A stretch of 64,000 nt of DNA from Gammaproteobacteria bacterium (GCA_012103475.1 WLWS01000005.1:377001-441000), one strand, 5' to 3'. Positions 22,469-32,105 are shown, numbered from the stretch's first letter. Program-made: numbers and translations. The notes: generated by a model from the sequence alone, not told the origin.

Positions 22469-23196
22469 TGAAAGGTGTCATTTTGGCGGGTGGTCTTGGT
22501 AGCAGACTCTACCCTCTGACAAAAGCTACCAACAAACATTTGCTGCCTGTTGGATGCGAGCCCATGTTGTTTCACCCGATTAGACAACTTGTGAGCGCAG
22601 GAATAGAAGATATTCTGGTAGTCACCAGCACCCAGCATATGGGAGACGTTGTCCGTTGCCTTGGCAGTGGGGCCGACTTTGATTGCAAGTTGAGTTACAA
22701 AGTGCAGGAAGAAGCTGGGGGTATAGCACATGCACTTGCTCTGGCCGAGGACTTTGCATTTGGCAGCAAAATCTGTGTCATTCTGGGCGACAATATTTTT
22801 GAATTCAGTATCAAACCATACGCGGATAATTTCGATAAGCAGAAGTCTGGTGCTCATGTCCTGCTCAAAGAAGTAGGCGATCCAGAGCGTTATGGCGTCG
22901 CCGCTCTTGATGAGTATCAGGTGATTGATATTGAAGAGAAACCAGTTAACCCAAAATCATCATTCGCAGTCGTTGGCTTGTATTTCTATGACGAACATGT
23001 GTTCGATATTATTCGTTCAACAGATGCCTCGGAAAGGGGCGAAATGGAAATAACTGCTGTAAATAATATTTACATCCGGAAAAAACAACTTGGGTTTAGT
23101 ATATGCCAGGGACGTTGGACAGACGCCGGCACTTTCGACTCCCTGTTTGAAGCTAATCAGCTTCTAATGGCTAGCCAGAACAGGATCATGACTTGA
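22468..23196 (+). CDS. rmlA: Glucose-1-phosphate thymidylyltransferase (short form)
   Basis: Makes dTDP-glucose from dTTP and glucose-1-phosphate. It has the nucleotidyltransferase motif LAGGLGSRLYPLT, KHLLPVGCEPM, GDNIFE, and the C-terminal WTDAGTFDSL. At 242 residues it is the short form, lacking about 50 residues of the enterobacterial enzyme that carry its C-terminal helices. It is coupled to rmlB by a shared base (TAATG). Activity with other nucleotides cannot be excluded from sequence alone. Same role as rffH. Confidence 0.9.
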   Translation: MKGVILAGGLGSRLYPLTKATNKHLLPVGCEPMLFHPIRQLVSAGIEDILVVTSTQHMGDVVRCLGSGADFDCKLSYKVQEEAGGIAHALALAEDFAFGSKICVILGDNIFEFSIKPYADNFDKQKSGAHVLLKEVGDPERYGVAALDEYQVIDIEEKPVNPKSSFAVVGLYFYDEHVFDIIRSTDASERGEMEITAVNNIYIRKKQLGFSICQGRWTDAGTFDSLFEANQLLMASQNRIMT

Positions 23197-23388
23197 CTGA
23201 ATAAGTCGGACCCAAGCTCTTATTAAAAGCGAATTGTTTTTATCTCAATAGTGATAATTGTATCATAATAAGGTTGCTTATTACTTGTATTTTTAGATCC
23301 TGTGGTGCATTGTTTACCAAGGACATTCAATATATTCACTCCAGATAATCTACATCTTTATAGTTCTGCATTCTAAAGGTGTAATTAT

Positions 23389-23417
23389 TTGATTTGCGTC
23401 ACACTTTTAACATAAAT
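23389..23417 (+). promoter_or_regulatory. Candidate sigma-70 promoter for the radical SAM gene
   Basis: TTGATT (23389-23394) and ATAAAT (23412-23417) are separated by exactly 17 bases and stand 33 bases before ATG 23450. The 253-base gap after rmlA is AT-rich and holds no other feature I can support, so the radical SAM and ATP-grasp genes may have their own transcript. Confidence 0.45.
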
Positions 23418-23449
23418 TTAATTATTCAGATATTAAACAGGTCTTTATC

Positions 23450-24577
23450 ATGTCTAAAAGAATGGATCTAACTACCAAACTTCGACAGAAGTTTGTCCTC
23501 GATAAAATTTACGGAAGCGACTGGAACGCTGGCAGTTCCAATCCTCTTGTTGTAGAACTCGATACTACTGAAGCCTGCGATCTCGCCTGTCCCGGATGTA
23601 TTAGTCAGGACATTATGGTCACGAATAATCGTTTTTCTAATGAAAGATTACTCGAACTTGGTAAGGAATTTTATGAAAGCGGTGTCAAAGCTGTCGTTCT
23701 GATCGGTGGTGGTGAACCACTGGCCCATCCCGCTGTTGGTGATCTAATAAATTATCTGGGCAGCCATGACATTCATATTGGAATTACGACGAACGGAACA
23801 TTTATAAAAAAGTATCTGAAAGAAATAGCAGAATATTCAAATTGGACACGAGTGTCCGTTGATGCTTCAAGCGTCGGATTGTTTGATAAACTGAGACCTT
23901 CAAAAAGCGGGAAATCCAAATTTGAATTCATTGTAGAAAACATGAGAATGCTTGCTGAGGTAAAAACAGGAAAACTTGGGTTCTCCTATCTGGTACAAAC
24001 CGAAGCAGACGGGCCGGGTGTCCATTCCAACGTCCATGAAATCTACACAGCAGCAGAACTGGCTAAAGACATAGGTTGTGATTATTTTGAAGTTAAACCC
24101 AGCTATCAGTTTCGTGAAGATATTGAACACGCTTTAATGAAGCATGATTCTTCTCTGATGCAAGAGGCAAAAGCTGAAATCGAGCGACTCGATGAATTGG
24201 AAACTGATAATTTTTCAATTCTAAAAGCAATCAACCTTGCATATTCATTAGAAGGTATCTCAGAAGACCAGCCAAAGAACTATTCCAAATGTCCTGCTAC
24301 TGAGCTGAGAACTCTTGTATGCCCTTCGGGTGCATTTGTCTGTCCTTATTGGAGAGGCAAAGACAATATGAACATTGGTAACCTCCACACCACATCCTTT
24401 GCAGATATGTGGAGTAGCGATCGTCGCAAAGAAGTAATGGACTATCTCGACCCTGGTAAACATTGTTCTTTTCACTGTCTCAGACATGAGTCAAATACGA
24501 CAGTCATTGATCTGGTTGAATCCGCTGAAAAAGGGGAAAAAATTGAAACTATAGCTGAGTATGATCGTTTCATATGA
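23450..24577 (+). CDS. Radical SAM protein with SPASM-like C-terminal cysteines
   Basis: 375 residues. The radical SAM cluster motif is C43-x3-C47-x2-C50 (ACDLACPGC), followed by the SAM-contact motif GGGEP (86-90). The C-terminus has five cysteines, Cys281, Cys291, Cys298, Cys339 and Cys343, as in SPASM or Twitch enzymes that hold extra iron-sulfur clusters; CPSGAFVCPYW resembles that domain closely. The substrate is unknown. It precedes an ATP-grasp ligase by 51 bases in the same direction, inside a sugar-nucleotide locus. A peptide or surface-glycan modification is possible; no small precursor gene is visible. Confidence 0.88.
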   Translation: MSKRMDLTTKLRQKFVLDKIYGSDWNAGSSNPLVVELDTTEACDLACPGCISQDIMVTNNRFSNERLLELGKEFYESGVKAVVLIGGGEPLAHPAVGDLINYLGSHDIHIGITTNGTFIKKYLKEIAEYSNWTRVSVDASSVGLFDKLRPSKSGKSKFEFIVENMRMLAEVKTGKLGFSYLVQTEADGPGVHSNVHEIYTAAELAKDIGCDYFEVKPSYQFREDIEHALMKHDSSLMQEAKAEIERLDELETDNFSILKAINLAYSLEGISEDQPKNYSKCPATELRTLVCPSGAFVCPYWRGKDNMNIGNLHTTSFADMWSSDRRKEVMDYLDPGKHCSFHCLRHESNTTVIDLVESAEKGEKIETIAEYDRFI

Positions 24578-24628
24578 GTCTCATTTATTGAATTTCTTTC
24601 TATCCGAATTTTTTTCTGAAGATCGAAA

Positions 24629-25810
24629 ATGGCGAAAAAAAGAATTCTGATTCTGAACGGCAGCCATTCTGAAATACCACTGATAGAGTCTGCTAAATCT
24701 CTAAATTTTCACGTTATTACCACCGGCAACCTGCCAAACCTTCCCGGGCACCGCTTTGCGGATGAATATCATTCTGCTGATTTCTCTGATGAACAAAAGA
24801 TATTGGAGTTAGCAAAAGAACTGAAAATCGATGCTATTTGTTCCTGCGCAAACGATTTTGGCGCAATAACAGCAGCTTACGTTGCTGAGAAACTAAACTT
24901 GCCTGGCCATGATAGTTTTGAAAAAACGCTTTTAGTACATCACAAGGACTTGTTTAAAAATTACGCTTTAGATATTGATTTTCCAACACCTTTTGCACAA
25001 GGGTTCGATAACAAGTCAAACGCGCTGAGTTCTGAAGAAAATTTTCAATATCCACTGATTATTAAACCTGTTGATTTAACGGGTGGCAAAGGCATCAGCA
25101 CTATTCACAAGGCCGATGGTTTTTCAAATGCAATAGAGAAAGCTTTTAGTTTCTCTCGTGCAGGTCGAATTGTTGTTGAAGAGTTTTTCATAGGAACTCA
25201 GCACAGTTTCAGTGCGTTTATTGTCAACCAGAGTCTGGTTTTCCATTTTAGTGACAATGAATATTCATTTAAAAATCCTTATCTGGTTTCCACTTCTTCA
25301 GCACCTTCATCCAACATTGACAAGTTTCGAGAACAACTTGTTATAGTAGCAGAGCAATTCGCCAAATCTCTTCATTTAGTTGACGGTGTGCTCCATTTTC
25401 AATATCTGGCTAGTGATGATGAATTCAAAATTATTGAGATTACCCGAAGATGCTCCGGTGATTTATATCCTCTTCCAGTTGATTTTTCATCAGATGTAGA
25501 TTGGGCAAGCTGGATTGTTAGAGCAGAAAGCGGTCTGGATTGTATGGGCTTTCCAGATACCCGTCAGTCCGGATACTGTGGTCGACATTGCCTGATGGCT
25601 GCAAGTAATGGCAGATTAAAGAGCATTCAAATCAGTGATGAGATTCGCAACAATATTTTCAAGGAGTATAACTGGTGGAAAGAAGGAGATTTAGTCGAAA
25701 ATTATCTTATGCAGAAATTTGGTGTACTTCTTTTAAAATTTTCCAGTCTATCGGAAATGCAGGATAAAATTGATAACATACATCAGTTGGTAAAAGTCGA
25801 ACTAATTTAG
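24629..25810 (+). CDS. ATP-grasp domain ligase of unknown substrate
   Basis: 393 residues, ATP-grasp fold of the PurK/CarB-like type. Residues 1-100 form the Rossmann-like preATP domain, IIKPVDLTGGKG (144-155) is the ATP lid, VVEEFF (182-187) the hinge, and KIIEITRRCSGD (about 266-277) supplies the metal-binding Glu. Such ligases join a carboxylate to an amine through an acyl phosphate. Members are known in amino-sugar acylation and peptide biosynthesis. The 3' end overlaps the converging flippase-like gene by nine bases. Confidence 0.88.
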   Translation: MAKKRILILNGSHSEIPLIESAKSLNFHVITTGNLPNLPGHRFADEYHSADFSDEQKILELAKELKIDAICSCANDFGAITAAYVAEKLNLPGHDSFEKTLLVHHKDLFKNYALDIDFPTPFAQGFDNKSNALSSEENFQYPLIIKPVDLTGGKGISTIHKADGFSNAIEKAFSFSRAGRIVVEEFFIGTQHSFSAFIVNQSLVFHFSDNEYSFKNPYLVSTSSAPSSNIDKFREQLVIVAEQFAKSLHLVDGVLHFQYLASDDEFKIIEITRRCSGDLYPLPVDFSSDVDWASWIVRAESGLDCMGFPDTRQSGYCGRHCLMAASNGRLKSIQISDEIRNNIFKEYNWWKEGDLVENYLMQKFGVLLLKFSSLSEMQDKIDNIHQLVKVELI

Positions 25811-26755
25811 ATCAGAACCGCTGAGAGTTTGTTTTTCACTACGAAGAAAAAACAGCAGTGGCATAATTGTAAGCTCTTGTATTAACTGCCAGAACCTGGT
25901 AACTACCGCAATAAAGACAACGGACTCCATGCTTTGCTCCGGAATCACCTGGCTGGCAAACGCTACGAATATTAATTCTCTTACTCCCATCCCGGCCGGC
26001 ACAAGAATAGTCAAAACGCCGCCAATCCATGCAACAGATAGCAAGGCAATATAAATAAATGCCTCACTGTAGGTGTGATCAAATACTGCTTCGAGCATCA
26101 AAATATAGGAAAATGCATAAGCGCTGCAAAACACTAGACAGAATACAAAACCCTCTATATAACCTGGCTTTTTGCATTCTCCGGCTTCTGGTGCAAAGTT
26201 TTGCTGTCCGATTACCTGCAGTAACAACTTCACAATTCGAAGGATGATTCCGGTTCTGTAGATAAAAAGAAAACCTGCTATGCCGAGAACTACTATCCCC
26301 AGAGTGTAGAAATATTCCACAAAAATGCTTAGCAAAATGAGTGCGGTAAGACTGGTCATGTAAATAACAATAAACATATTTTCCATATTTGCTAATACCA
26401 CTCCCGTTGCTGCCTTTGCACCAGCGACATGAGAAATCTGATAGGCTATTCCCCATATTTTCCCTGGAATATACTTCGCTATCTGTCCGACTAGGTATAT
26501 TTTTACGGCCAGACGATCAGAAAGAATGACTCCGTTTTTTGCCAGAAGTCGATTAAAAAAAACTGACACAGTCAATGTACCGAAGAGTCCAACAAGAATT
26601 GACAGGATGAATAGCATTGGTTTAACAGATTCCAACAAATTTCTAATTTCTTCCCAGCTTTTCCAGACCAGGGAAAAAACGAATAATAGCCCTGCAAGAA
26701 AAAGAACTCGCCTGATTAACTCTTTATGTTGCTGAATAGAAGAAACTATCGACAT
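25802..26755 (-). CDS. Flippase-like integral membrane protein (LPG synthase TM / UPF0104 type)
   Basis: 317 residues with about eight transmembrane segments, starting near residue 13 (VLFLAGLLFVFSLVW). The features VYLVGQIAKYIPGKIWG and LVPAGMGVRELIFVAF are typical of the lysylphosphatidylglycerol-synthase transmembrane family, often encoded with glycan genes. Function is not certain; it could move a lipid-linked intermediate. It lies between the ATP-grasp ligase (converging) and wecE (29 bases upstream, same strand). Confidence 0.82.
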   Translation of the reverse strand: MSIVSSIQQHKELIRRVLFLAGLLFVFSLVWKSWEEIRNLLESVKPMLFILSILVGLFGTLTVSVFFNRLLAKNGVILSDRLAVKIYLVGQIAKYIPGKIWGIAYQISHVAGAKAATGVVLANMENMFIVIYMTSLTALILLSIFVEYFYTLGIVVLGIAGFLFIYRTGIILRIVKLLLQVIGQQNFAPEAGECKKPGYIEGFVFCLVFCSAYAFSYILMLEAVFDHTYSEAFIYIALLSVAWIGGVLTILVPAGMGVRELIFVAFASQVIPEQSMESVVFIAVVTRFWQLIQELTIMPLLFFLRSEKQTLSGSDLN

Positions 26756-26783
26756 TTTTATCCAGTATAACCCTCTGAAACGA

Positions 26784-27920
26784 CTAGGAGGCTTGAGCCC
26801 ATGCTGTGATCGCTTCTACAACAGTAGAAGCATCTTCATCGCTTAACTCCATATGCATAGGAAGACGTAGTATTCTGTCTGAAGTTGAATCAGTAATTGA
26901 TAGATCGCCGACCGATCTGGAATATTGTAATCCCGCAGGTGCACTATGAAGTGGAATATAATGAAATACAGTTTGTATTGATTTTTCTTTTAAGGTCGAT
27001 AACAAATTGTCTCTGCTATCCTTGTCTCGCAATAATATGTAGTACATATGACCATTATGTTCACAATATTCCGGTACGTAGGGTCGTTTCAGCACTTCCC
27101 TGTTTTCGAGATCACGAAAAGATCGATGATATAAATTCCATATTTCGAGACGACGCTCGGTAATTTTTTGTACATGCTGAGTTTGATCATAAAGAAACGC
27201 TGCAACCAACTCCCCGGGAAGGTAGGATGAGCCTTTATCTACCCATGTATACTTATCAACCAGTCCACGCTTGAAACCAGAACGATTCGTTCCCTTTTCT
27301 CGCAGAATTTCTGCTCGCTCTTTGAAATCCGGATTATTAATAAGCAAGCCACCACCTTCTCCAGATATAACGTTCTTGGTTTCGTGAAAAGAATAAGCAC
27401 CTAGATCGCCTATCCCGCCAAGAGCTTGTCCCCGGTAACATGACTTCACGGCTTGCGCTGCATCTTCAATCACATAGAGTCCAAAACTGCTGGCGATATC
27501 CAGAACACTATTCATTTCACAGGCCACTCCTGCATAATGCACCGGAAGTATAGCTCTGGTTTTGTCTGAAATGGCATTCTCAATTAGTTTTTCATCCATG
27601 TTCAGTGTGTCTTCCCGTATATCGACGAAAACCGGAACTGCACCCTGAAGGACATAAGCGTTAGCAGTGGAAACGAAGGTGTAGGATGGCATGATGATTT
27701 CATCACCTTCCTTGAGATTGAGCAGCAAACCTGCCATCTCCAGCGCGGCGGTGCACGAGTGCGTCAACAAGGCAGAGGATGAACCGGAGATTTTTTGCAT
27801 CCACTCCTGACACTTATGAGTGTACCAACCGTCACCAGCAAGCTGTCCACGTGTGTGGGCATCACTGATAAATTCCAGTTCATCACCGGTCAAATAGGGT
27901 TTATTGAAGGATATGGACAT
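26784..27920 (-). CDS. wecE: dTDP-4-amino-4,6-dideoxygalactose transaminase
   Basis: A PLP transaminase (378 residues) that converts dTDP-4-oxo-6-deoxyglucose, the rmlB product, to dTDP-Fuc4N. It matches enterobacterial WecE/RffA along its length: THSCTAALEMAGLLL, EIIMPSYTFVSTANAYVL, PVHYAGVACEM, FHETKN with the PLP lysine (Lys182), and EKGTNRSGFKRG. Start at ATG 27920; an in-frame TTG lies two codons earlier. It is divergent from wecF with 107 bases between. Confidence 0.94.
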   Translation of the reverse strand: MSISFNKPYLTGDELEFISDAHTRGQLAGDGWYTHKCQEWMQKISGSSSALLTHSCTAALEMAGLLLNLKEGDEIIMPSYTFVSTANAYVLQGAVPVFVDIREDTLNMDEKLIENAISDKTRAILPVHYAGVACEMNSVLDIASSFGLYVIEDAAQAVKSCYRGQALGGIGDLGAYSFHETKNVISGEGGGLLINNPDFKERAEILREKGTNRSGFKRGLVDKYTWVDKGSSYLPGELVAAFLYDQTQHVQKITERRLEIWNLYHRSFRDLENREVLKRPYVPEYCEHNGHMYYILLRDKDSRDNLLSTLKEKSIQTVFHYIPLHSAPAGLQYSRSVGDLSITDSTSDRILRLPMHMELSDEDASTVVEAITAWAQAS

Positions 27921-28027
27921 AAACAATATGGTATGTTAATTCTAGTAATAACGATAGATTCTAATCTGATTGAATGTCATTTTAGTCAACACAGAATCTT
28001 TATACTTCTCAACGCTGAACAAAAGCT

Positions 28028-29095
28028 GTGCCAAATAAAAAAACCTACTCAATATTGCATATTTTCAGTGACCCCAAATTTTCTGAGGGCTTCTTTGAGT
28101 TTCTTTTGAAAAATAAAGTCTCGCTAGATAAGCATTATTTATTTCATATCAGATATACAAAAAATAATGGCAAAACCCATGGCATGCCAGCCATATTTTC
28201 ACCTGGTTTTTTTACTCTTTTACCAAACTTACTACTCCTCAGACCTCTTTTTAGTTCGAAAAAAATAATCATACATAGCCTTTCGTCACCTTTCCTGATT
28301 CTTTATCTATGTCTATTTCCATCTCTCGCCAGAAAATGCTATTGGGTGATATGGGGAAAAGACCTGTATTTTCACAAGACACTTTTGAAAAAACGACTTT
28401 ATCATTCTGTGTTTGAGTTCTTTCGAAAAATTGCAATACGAAAAATCCCCTACATCATCACCTTTAATGAAGGAGATTTTCAACTTGCAGAAAAATGGTA
28501 TCACTGTAATGCAAAATTATTTAAAAGTTTTATGTACCCAAGTAATTTATATGATGTGTATCCAATTACAAGACCAGAAAATGGCAAAGTAGTAATACTA
28601 CTGGGAAATTCAGCGGACGAAAGCAACAATCACCTGGAAGCATTTAGACTACTTGAAAAGTACAAAGATGCTGACATCGAGATCGTCGTACCTCTTTCTT
28701 ATGGTAATCAGAAGTACACGAATACCGTTATCAAAATGGGCAAGGAATTGTTTGCCAATAAATTCATTCCTCTGACTGATTTCATCCCTCTGAATGATTA
28801 TCTTGATTTACTCGCCCGGGTCGATATTGGACTATTCATGCATAAACGACAACAGGCAATGGGTAACATTACTACTTTGCTTGGTATGGCAAAAAAAGTT
28901 TATCTCAGAAGCGATATTACTACCTGGAAATTAATGCATACTCTCGACATAAAAGTATTTAATGTTGCTAATTTCAAACTGGACCGAATTGACAGACACG
29001 TAGCAGCACACAATATTAAACTGGTCGAAAGTGTGTTTTCCGAAGAAAATCTGTTAAAACAATGGAATGAAATCTCTTCGCATGAGCCCACTTAA
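28028..29095 (+). CDS. wecF: TDP-Fuc4NAc:lipid II Fuc4NAc transferase-like
   Basis: A GT56-type glycosyltransferase of 355 residues. In enterobacteria it adds Fuc4NAc to lipid II of the common antigen at the inner membrane. Diagnostic stretches: WGKDLY (109-114), LLGNSADESNNHLEAF (191-206), VPLSYG (221-226) and RQQAMGN (274-280). It starts with GTG 28028. With rmlA, rmlB and wecE this completes a Fuc4N route except for the WecD acetyltransferase. The acceptor enzymes WecA, WecB, WecC and WecG are not in the window. Markedly AT-rich. Confidence 0.9.
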   Translation: MPNKKTYSILHIFSDPKFSEGFFEFLLKNKVSLDKHYLFHIRYTKNNGKTHGMPAIFSPGFFTLLPNLLLLRPLFSSKKIIIHSLSSPFLILYLCLFPSLARKCYWVIWGKDLYFHKTLLKKRLYHSVFEFFRKIAIRKIPYIITFNEGDFQLAEKWYHCNAKLFKSFMYPSNLYDVYPITRPENGKVVILLGNSADESNNHLEAFRLLEKYKDADIEIVVPLSYGNQKYTNTVIKMGKELFANKFIPLTDFIPLNDYLDLLARVDIGLFMHKRQQAMGNITTLLGMAKKVYLRSDITTWKLMHTLDIKVFNVANFKLDRIDRHVAAHNIKLVESVFSEENLLKQWNEISSHEPT

Positions 29096-29114
29096 AACCA
29101 TCCGGCTCGTGATT

Positions 29115-30446
29115 CTATACTTCCTGTTTACCTTTACTATTGAAACTCAGGGCAAATGAATATATCAGAGTGAGCATAAACATCGCCATTGCGTAAATAA
29201 AAGGATAAACAGGTATCGAATACCGGGGTAATGGCGTACCAACCAGATGCACAAGGATAAAATAGAGAATCAATAGAGAACAAAATCTGACTGGTGATAC
29301 AGTTTTTTCACTAACACTTCTGCTCACGCCAGGTATCCATATTAATATTGAAGAAATCAGCGCAAGTATTATGGCTGGCCAGTGTAAGTGATACATAGCT
29401 TCATGAATCGCAAAAACGAGTCTATTCCTAAAGAATGGAGAGTCTTCTACCGGGTAAACAAGCACATCACCCTGTCCAACCAAAATATTCCAGGAAAAGA
29501 ATATGGCTGGTTTTCCCAATATGTACCAGCGAAGATATTTTTCGGGTTCTGCGCTAACTCTTCGTTTTATTTCACTAGCAACAGCTGAAAGTGTATTTCG
29601 TTTCGACCACTGCGGGTCGATTTTGTTAGGGTAACCAAATGTCCTTGAATCTCCCTTGTACATAAGGTTCGGATACATTCCTTTCTGAATAGTCATCACC
29701 ATTAGATTCGGGTCTTTACTTTCAGGCACAGAATGCTGCTTCCATATCATCCATGGTCCATACATGGAAAAAAATCCGACCATAAAGGCAGTTATTACCA
29801 GCAATTTCCTACGAAGACTCACCTTCTTTATCAGTATTAACATTAAAAAGGGAAAATAGAGAATTGTTGGTCTGACAAGCAGTGCGAGTCCTATTATGAC
29901 TCCCAGCATAATCGCCGAAGAAATTGATTCGCTTCTTATGTGATAACTGAATACCAGTCCTGACAGTAACAGAAAAAAAATGAATAACGACTCACTCAAG
30001 ATGTAGTTATTCATCGAGGCCATGTGTGGGCTGAGAGTCAGTAAAAGTAAGGCACCCAAAGCGGCAGGCCAGGATAAAAAGCTCTTGAAGAACATTATTC
30101 CCACAAAAAGACTCAGAACGCTAATCAAAACCTGTGTCATTCTGACCTTCTTCAGCATTTCGTAATCTGGTGGGTATTCAGTAAACGGCAATAGAAAGGC
30201 AACATATCCGGGGTTACGATGAGCGTCGTGCACAAGCTCGGTGCCGTCGACAACCAGTTGCCTGCTTTGCCTTGAATAGACTCCGAATTCCTTCAGGTTT
30301 TGTGAATAGGAATAGTATTCGAGAGCATCGGAACGCAACGGTCCTATCACGAAGCTTTCATTAACGATATAAACTCGCAGGAATAAGCCGCCAAGAATTA
30401 TCAAAGCCACAACCGCAACAATTGCTTTACTGCAGTTAGTTTTCAT
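29115..30446 (-). CDS. GT-C type glycosyltransferase (ArnT/PMT-like membrane protein)
   Basis: 443 residues with ten or so transmembrane helices. The first periplasmic loop, just after helix 1, contains RSDALEYYSYSQNL, the position of the catalytic acidic residue in GT-C enzymes of family 39/83 type. Later segments such as LALLVRPTILYFPFLMLI fit this fold. These enzymes take sugar from a polyprenyl phosphate and move it to a periplasmic acceptor. Two GT2 genes that could make that donor lie upstream on the same strand. Confidence 0.83.
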   Translation of the reverse strand: MKTNCSKAIVAVVALIILGGLFLRVYIVNESFVIGPLRSDALEYYSYSQNLKEFGVYSRQSRQLVVDGTELVHDAHRNPGYVAFLLPFTEYPPDYEMLKKVRMTQVLISVLSLFVGIMFFKSFLSWPAALGALLLLTLSPHMASMNNYILSESLFIFFLLLSGLVFSYHIRSESISSAIMLGVIIGLALLVRPTILYFPFLMLILIKKVSLRRKLLVITAFMVGFFSMYGPWMIWKQHSVPESKDPNLMVMTIQKGMYPNLMYKGDSRTFGYPNKIDPQWSKRNTLSAVASEIKRRVSAEPEKYLRWYILGKPAIFFSWNILVGQGDVLVYPVEDSPFFRNRLVFAIHEAMYHLHWPAIILALISSILIWIPGVSRSVSEKTVSPVRFCSLLILYFILVHLVGTPLPRYSIPVYPFIYAMAMFMLTLIYSFALSFNSKGKQEV

Positions 30447-30459
30447 CGTGCCCAGATAC

Positions 30460-31065
30460 CTATTTTGGCTGTCCCATTATTATCGTCCAGGGAACAGGGG
30501 CACGGATAGCTAATTGTCTAAGCTGACTTCCGGCGAGTGCAACTAATTCTGATTGACTAAAATTCTGGATGTGCCCGGGTGTGTTGCCTAACCGTCTTAT
30601 ATACTTGCCGCGACAGAGATTCAGTACTCGCCAAAGTGGTTCTCTTGGTGTTGATACTAATACACCTTTCCCGGCTACACGAGCTACTTCTGATAAACCG
30701 CGGGATGGCTCTTCCAGATGTTCCAATACTTCACAGCACACCACCAAGTCAAATTCATTATCTTCAAAAGGCAGTTCGTAAATCGAGGCCTCCTGAAAAG
30801 TAATGCGAGAGTCCAGAACAGATTCGATCTTGTTGAGGCTCAAATCGCTTGCTATAACCCTGTCAGGCGCTTGTCTTGCATTATTGACCAGGTGTCGGAT
30901 CAATTTACCTTCACCGCAACCTACTTCCAGAACGGATACTGGAGATATCTGATTATATAGTGCTGTCACATCCCGCAAAAAACCCGTCATTAAACGGCGC
31001 GCTAAGGGGTTGGAAGAACCATACTTGTCGTATGTATTGCCAACAATATTACTGTCTCTGGTCAA
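30460..31065 (-). CDS. Class I SAM-dependent methyltransferase
   Basis: 201 residues with motif I VLEVGCGEGKLIRH and post-motif segments VIASDLSLNKIESV and DLVVCCEVLEHLEEP, as in Methyltransf_11 and UbiE-like enzymes. The target is unknown; a sugar or lipid is likely from context. The only start near the N-terminus is TTG 31065, which overlaps the 3' end of the upstream GT2 gene by 17 bases, so it is translationally coupled to it. Confidence 0.87.
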   Translation of the reverse strand: MTRDSNIVGNTYDKYGSSNPLARRLMTGFLRDVTALYNQISPVSVLEVGCGEGKLIRHLVNNARQAPDRVIASDLSLNKIESVLDSRITFQEASIYELPFEDNEFDLVVCCEVLEHLEEPSRGLSEVARVAGKGVLVSTPREPLWRVLNLCRGKYIRRLGNTPGHIQNFSQSELVALAGSQLRQLAIRAPVPWTIIMGQPK

Positions 31066-32083
31066 TCGCTTTATCGCTGTCCCAGCTTTTTGCTGTAGTG
31101 GATTCTAGTTCGAGTACTGATCGGCTTACAGATTCCTGTTCGATAACAGATTCAATATTCCTTACACGTCCCAATACGTCTTCCATCAAGCGTCTGTTTG
31201 TCGCACTGAGATCGGCAAGTAAAGCCAACAAGGCTATTACAAAAGAAATGATGACCAGTCCCGTGCCTATCTGTAAGGATTGTATATGCGAGCTCACCTG
31301 TGGGTTAGAGATGAAATAAAAAAGAAAACGCAGACAGAGAATGACGCCAGATGCAAAAAACAATGCTGCCAGGCTGCCAAATACTTTCATCGGTGAATAC
31401 ATTGCATAAGATCTGAAAATAACCAGTCCATTTCTTCTCAAATATTCGGAAATTGAACCAAACAGTCTGGATTTTCGTTTTGAACTATTCGTCTCTATTT
31501 TTATATTTTCTATACTCAACCCAGCATTTCCGGCCTGTATTATCGTTTCAAGCGTGTAAGTGAAATTATTGTGGACGAATAATTTTGAAATCGCTTTTCG
31601 ATTCAGAGCACGAAAACCGCTGGTGGAATCTGTGACATCCATTCCAGAGACGCCTCGCACTAATTTAGATCCCCAGTATTGCAAACGTTTTTTCATAGGG
31701 GAAAACGATTGAATAGTATTTGTTTGTCGATCACCAATAACTATGTCTGCCCGTGATTCCAGTAAAGGTCGTATCAATCTGCAAATGTCTTCACCTTTAT
31801 ACTGATTGTCGCCATCAAAATTTACAACAATATCGGCTCCCAAACGGTAACAGGTGTCTATTCCTGACATAAACGCAGCAGATAGACCGCGGTTTGTGGT
31901 GAAACTTAAAATATGATGAACGCCGATTTCTTTCGCTACCGCAACTGTTTTATCCGTACTTCCATCATTAACAATGAGTACTTCAATTTGATCAATTCCT
32001 GGTATTTCTCTGGGTAAATCGGCAAAGGTCTCAGCAAGATGTTGCTCTTCATTATAGCAGGGGATTTGTATCAACAGTTTCAT
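31049..32083 (-). CDS. GT2 glycosyltransferase with C-terminal membrane helices (polyprenyl-phosphate sugar synthase type)
   Basis: 344 residues. An N-terminal GT2 domain (1-225) shows IQIPCYNEEQHLAETF, VNDGSTDKT, the metal motif FDGDNQY and DSTSGFRALNRKA. Two transmembrane helices follow (about 235-290) and then a charged tail. The architecture is that of dolichol- or undecaprenyl-phosphate glycosyl synthases such as GtrB, which load a sugar onto the carrier lipid for GT-C enzymes. Confidence 0.9.
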   Translation of the reverse strand: MKLLIQIPCYNEEQHLAETFADLPREIPGIDQIEVLIVNDGSTDKTVAVAKEIGVHHILSFTTNRGLSAAFMSGIDTCYRLGADIVVNFDGDNQYKGEDICRLIRPLLESRADIVIGDRQTNTIQSFSPMKKRLQYWGSKLVRGVSGMDVTDSTSGFRALNRKAISKLFVHNNFTYTLETIIQAGNAGLSIENIKIETNSSKRKSRLFGSISEYLRRNGLVIFRSYAMYSPMKVFGSLAALFFASGVILCLRFLFYFISNPQVSSHIQSLQIGTGLVIISFVIALLALLADLSATNRRLMEDVLGRVRNIESVIEQESVSRSVLELESTTAKSWDSDKAIDQRQ

Positions 32084-32105
32084 AAAAGCAAAGTCGGTAA
32101 TGTCG

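Noticed and set aside
23197..23449. Small gene or RNA in the gap between rmlA and the radical SAM gene
   Set aside because: No ORF with a ribosome site, no strong hairpin; only a promoter candidate could be supported.
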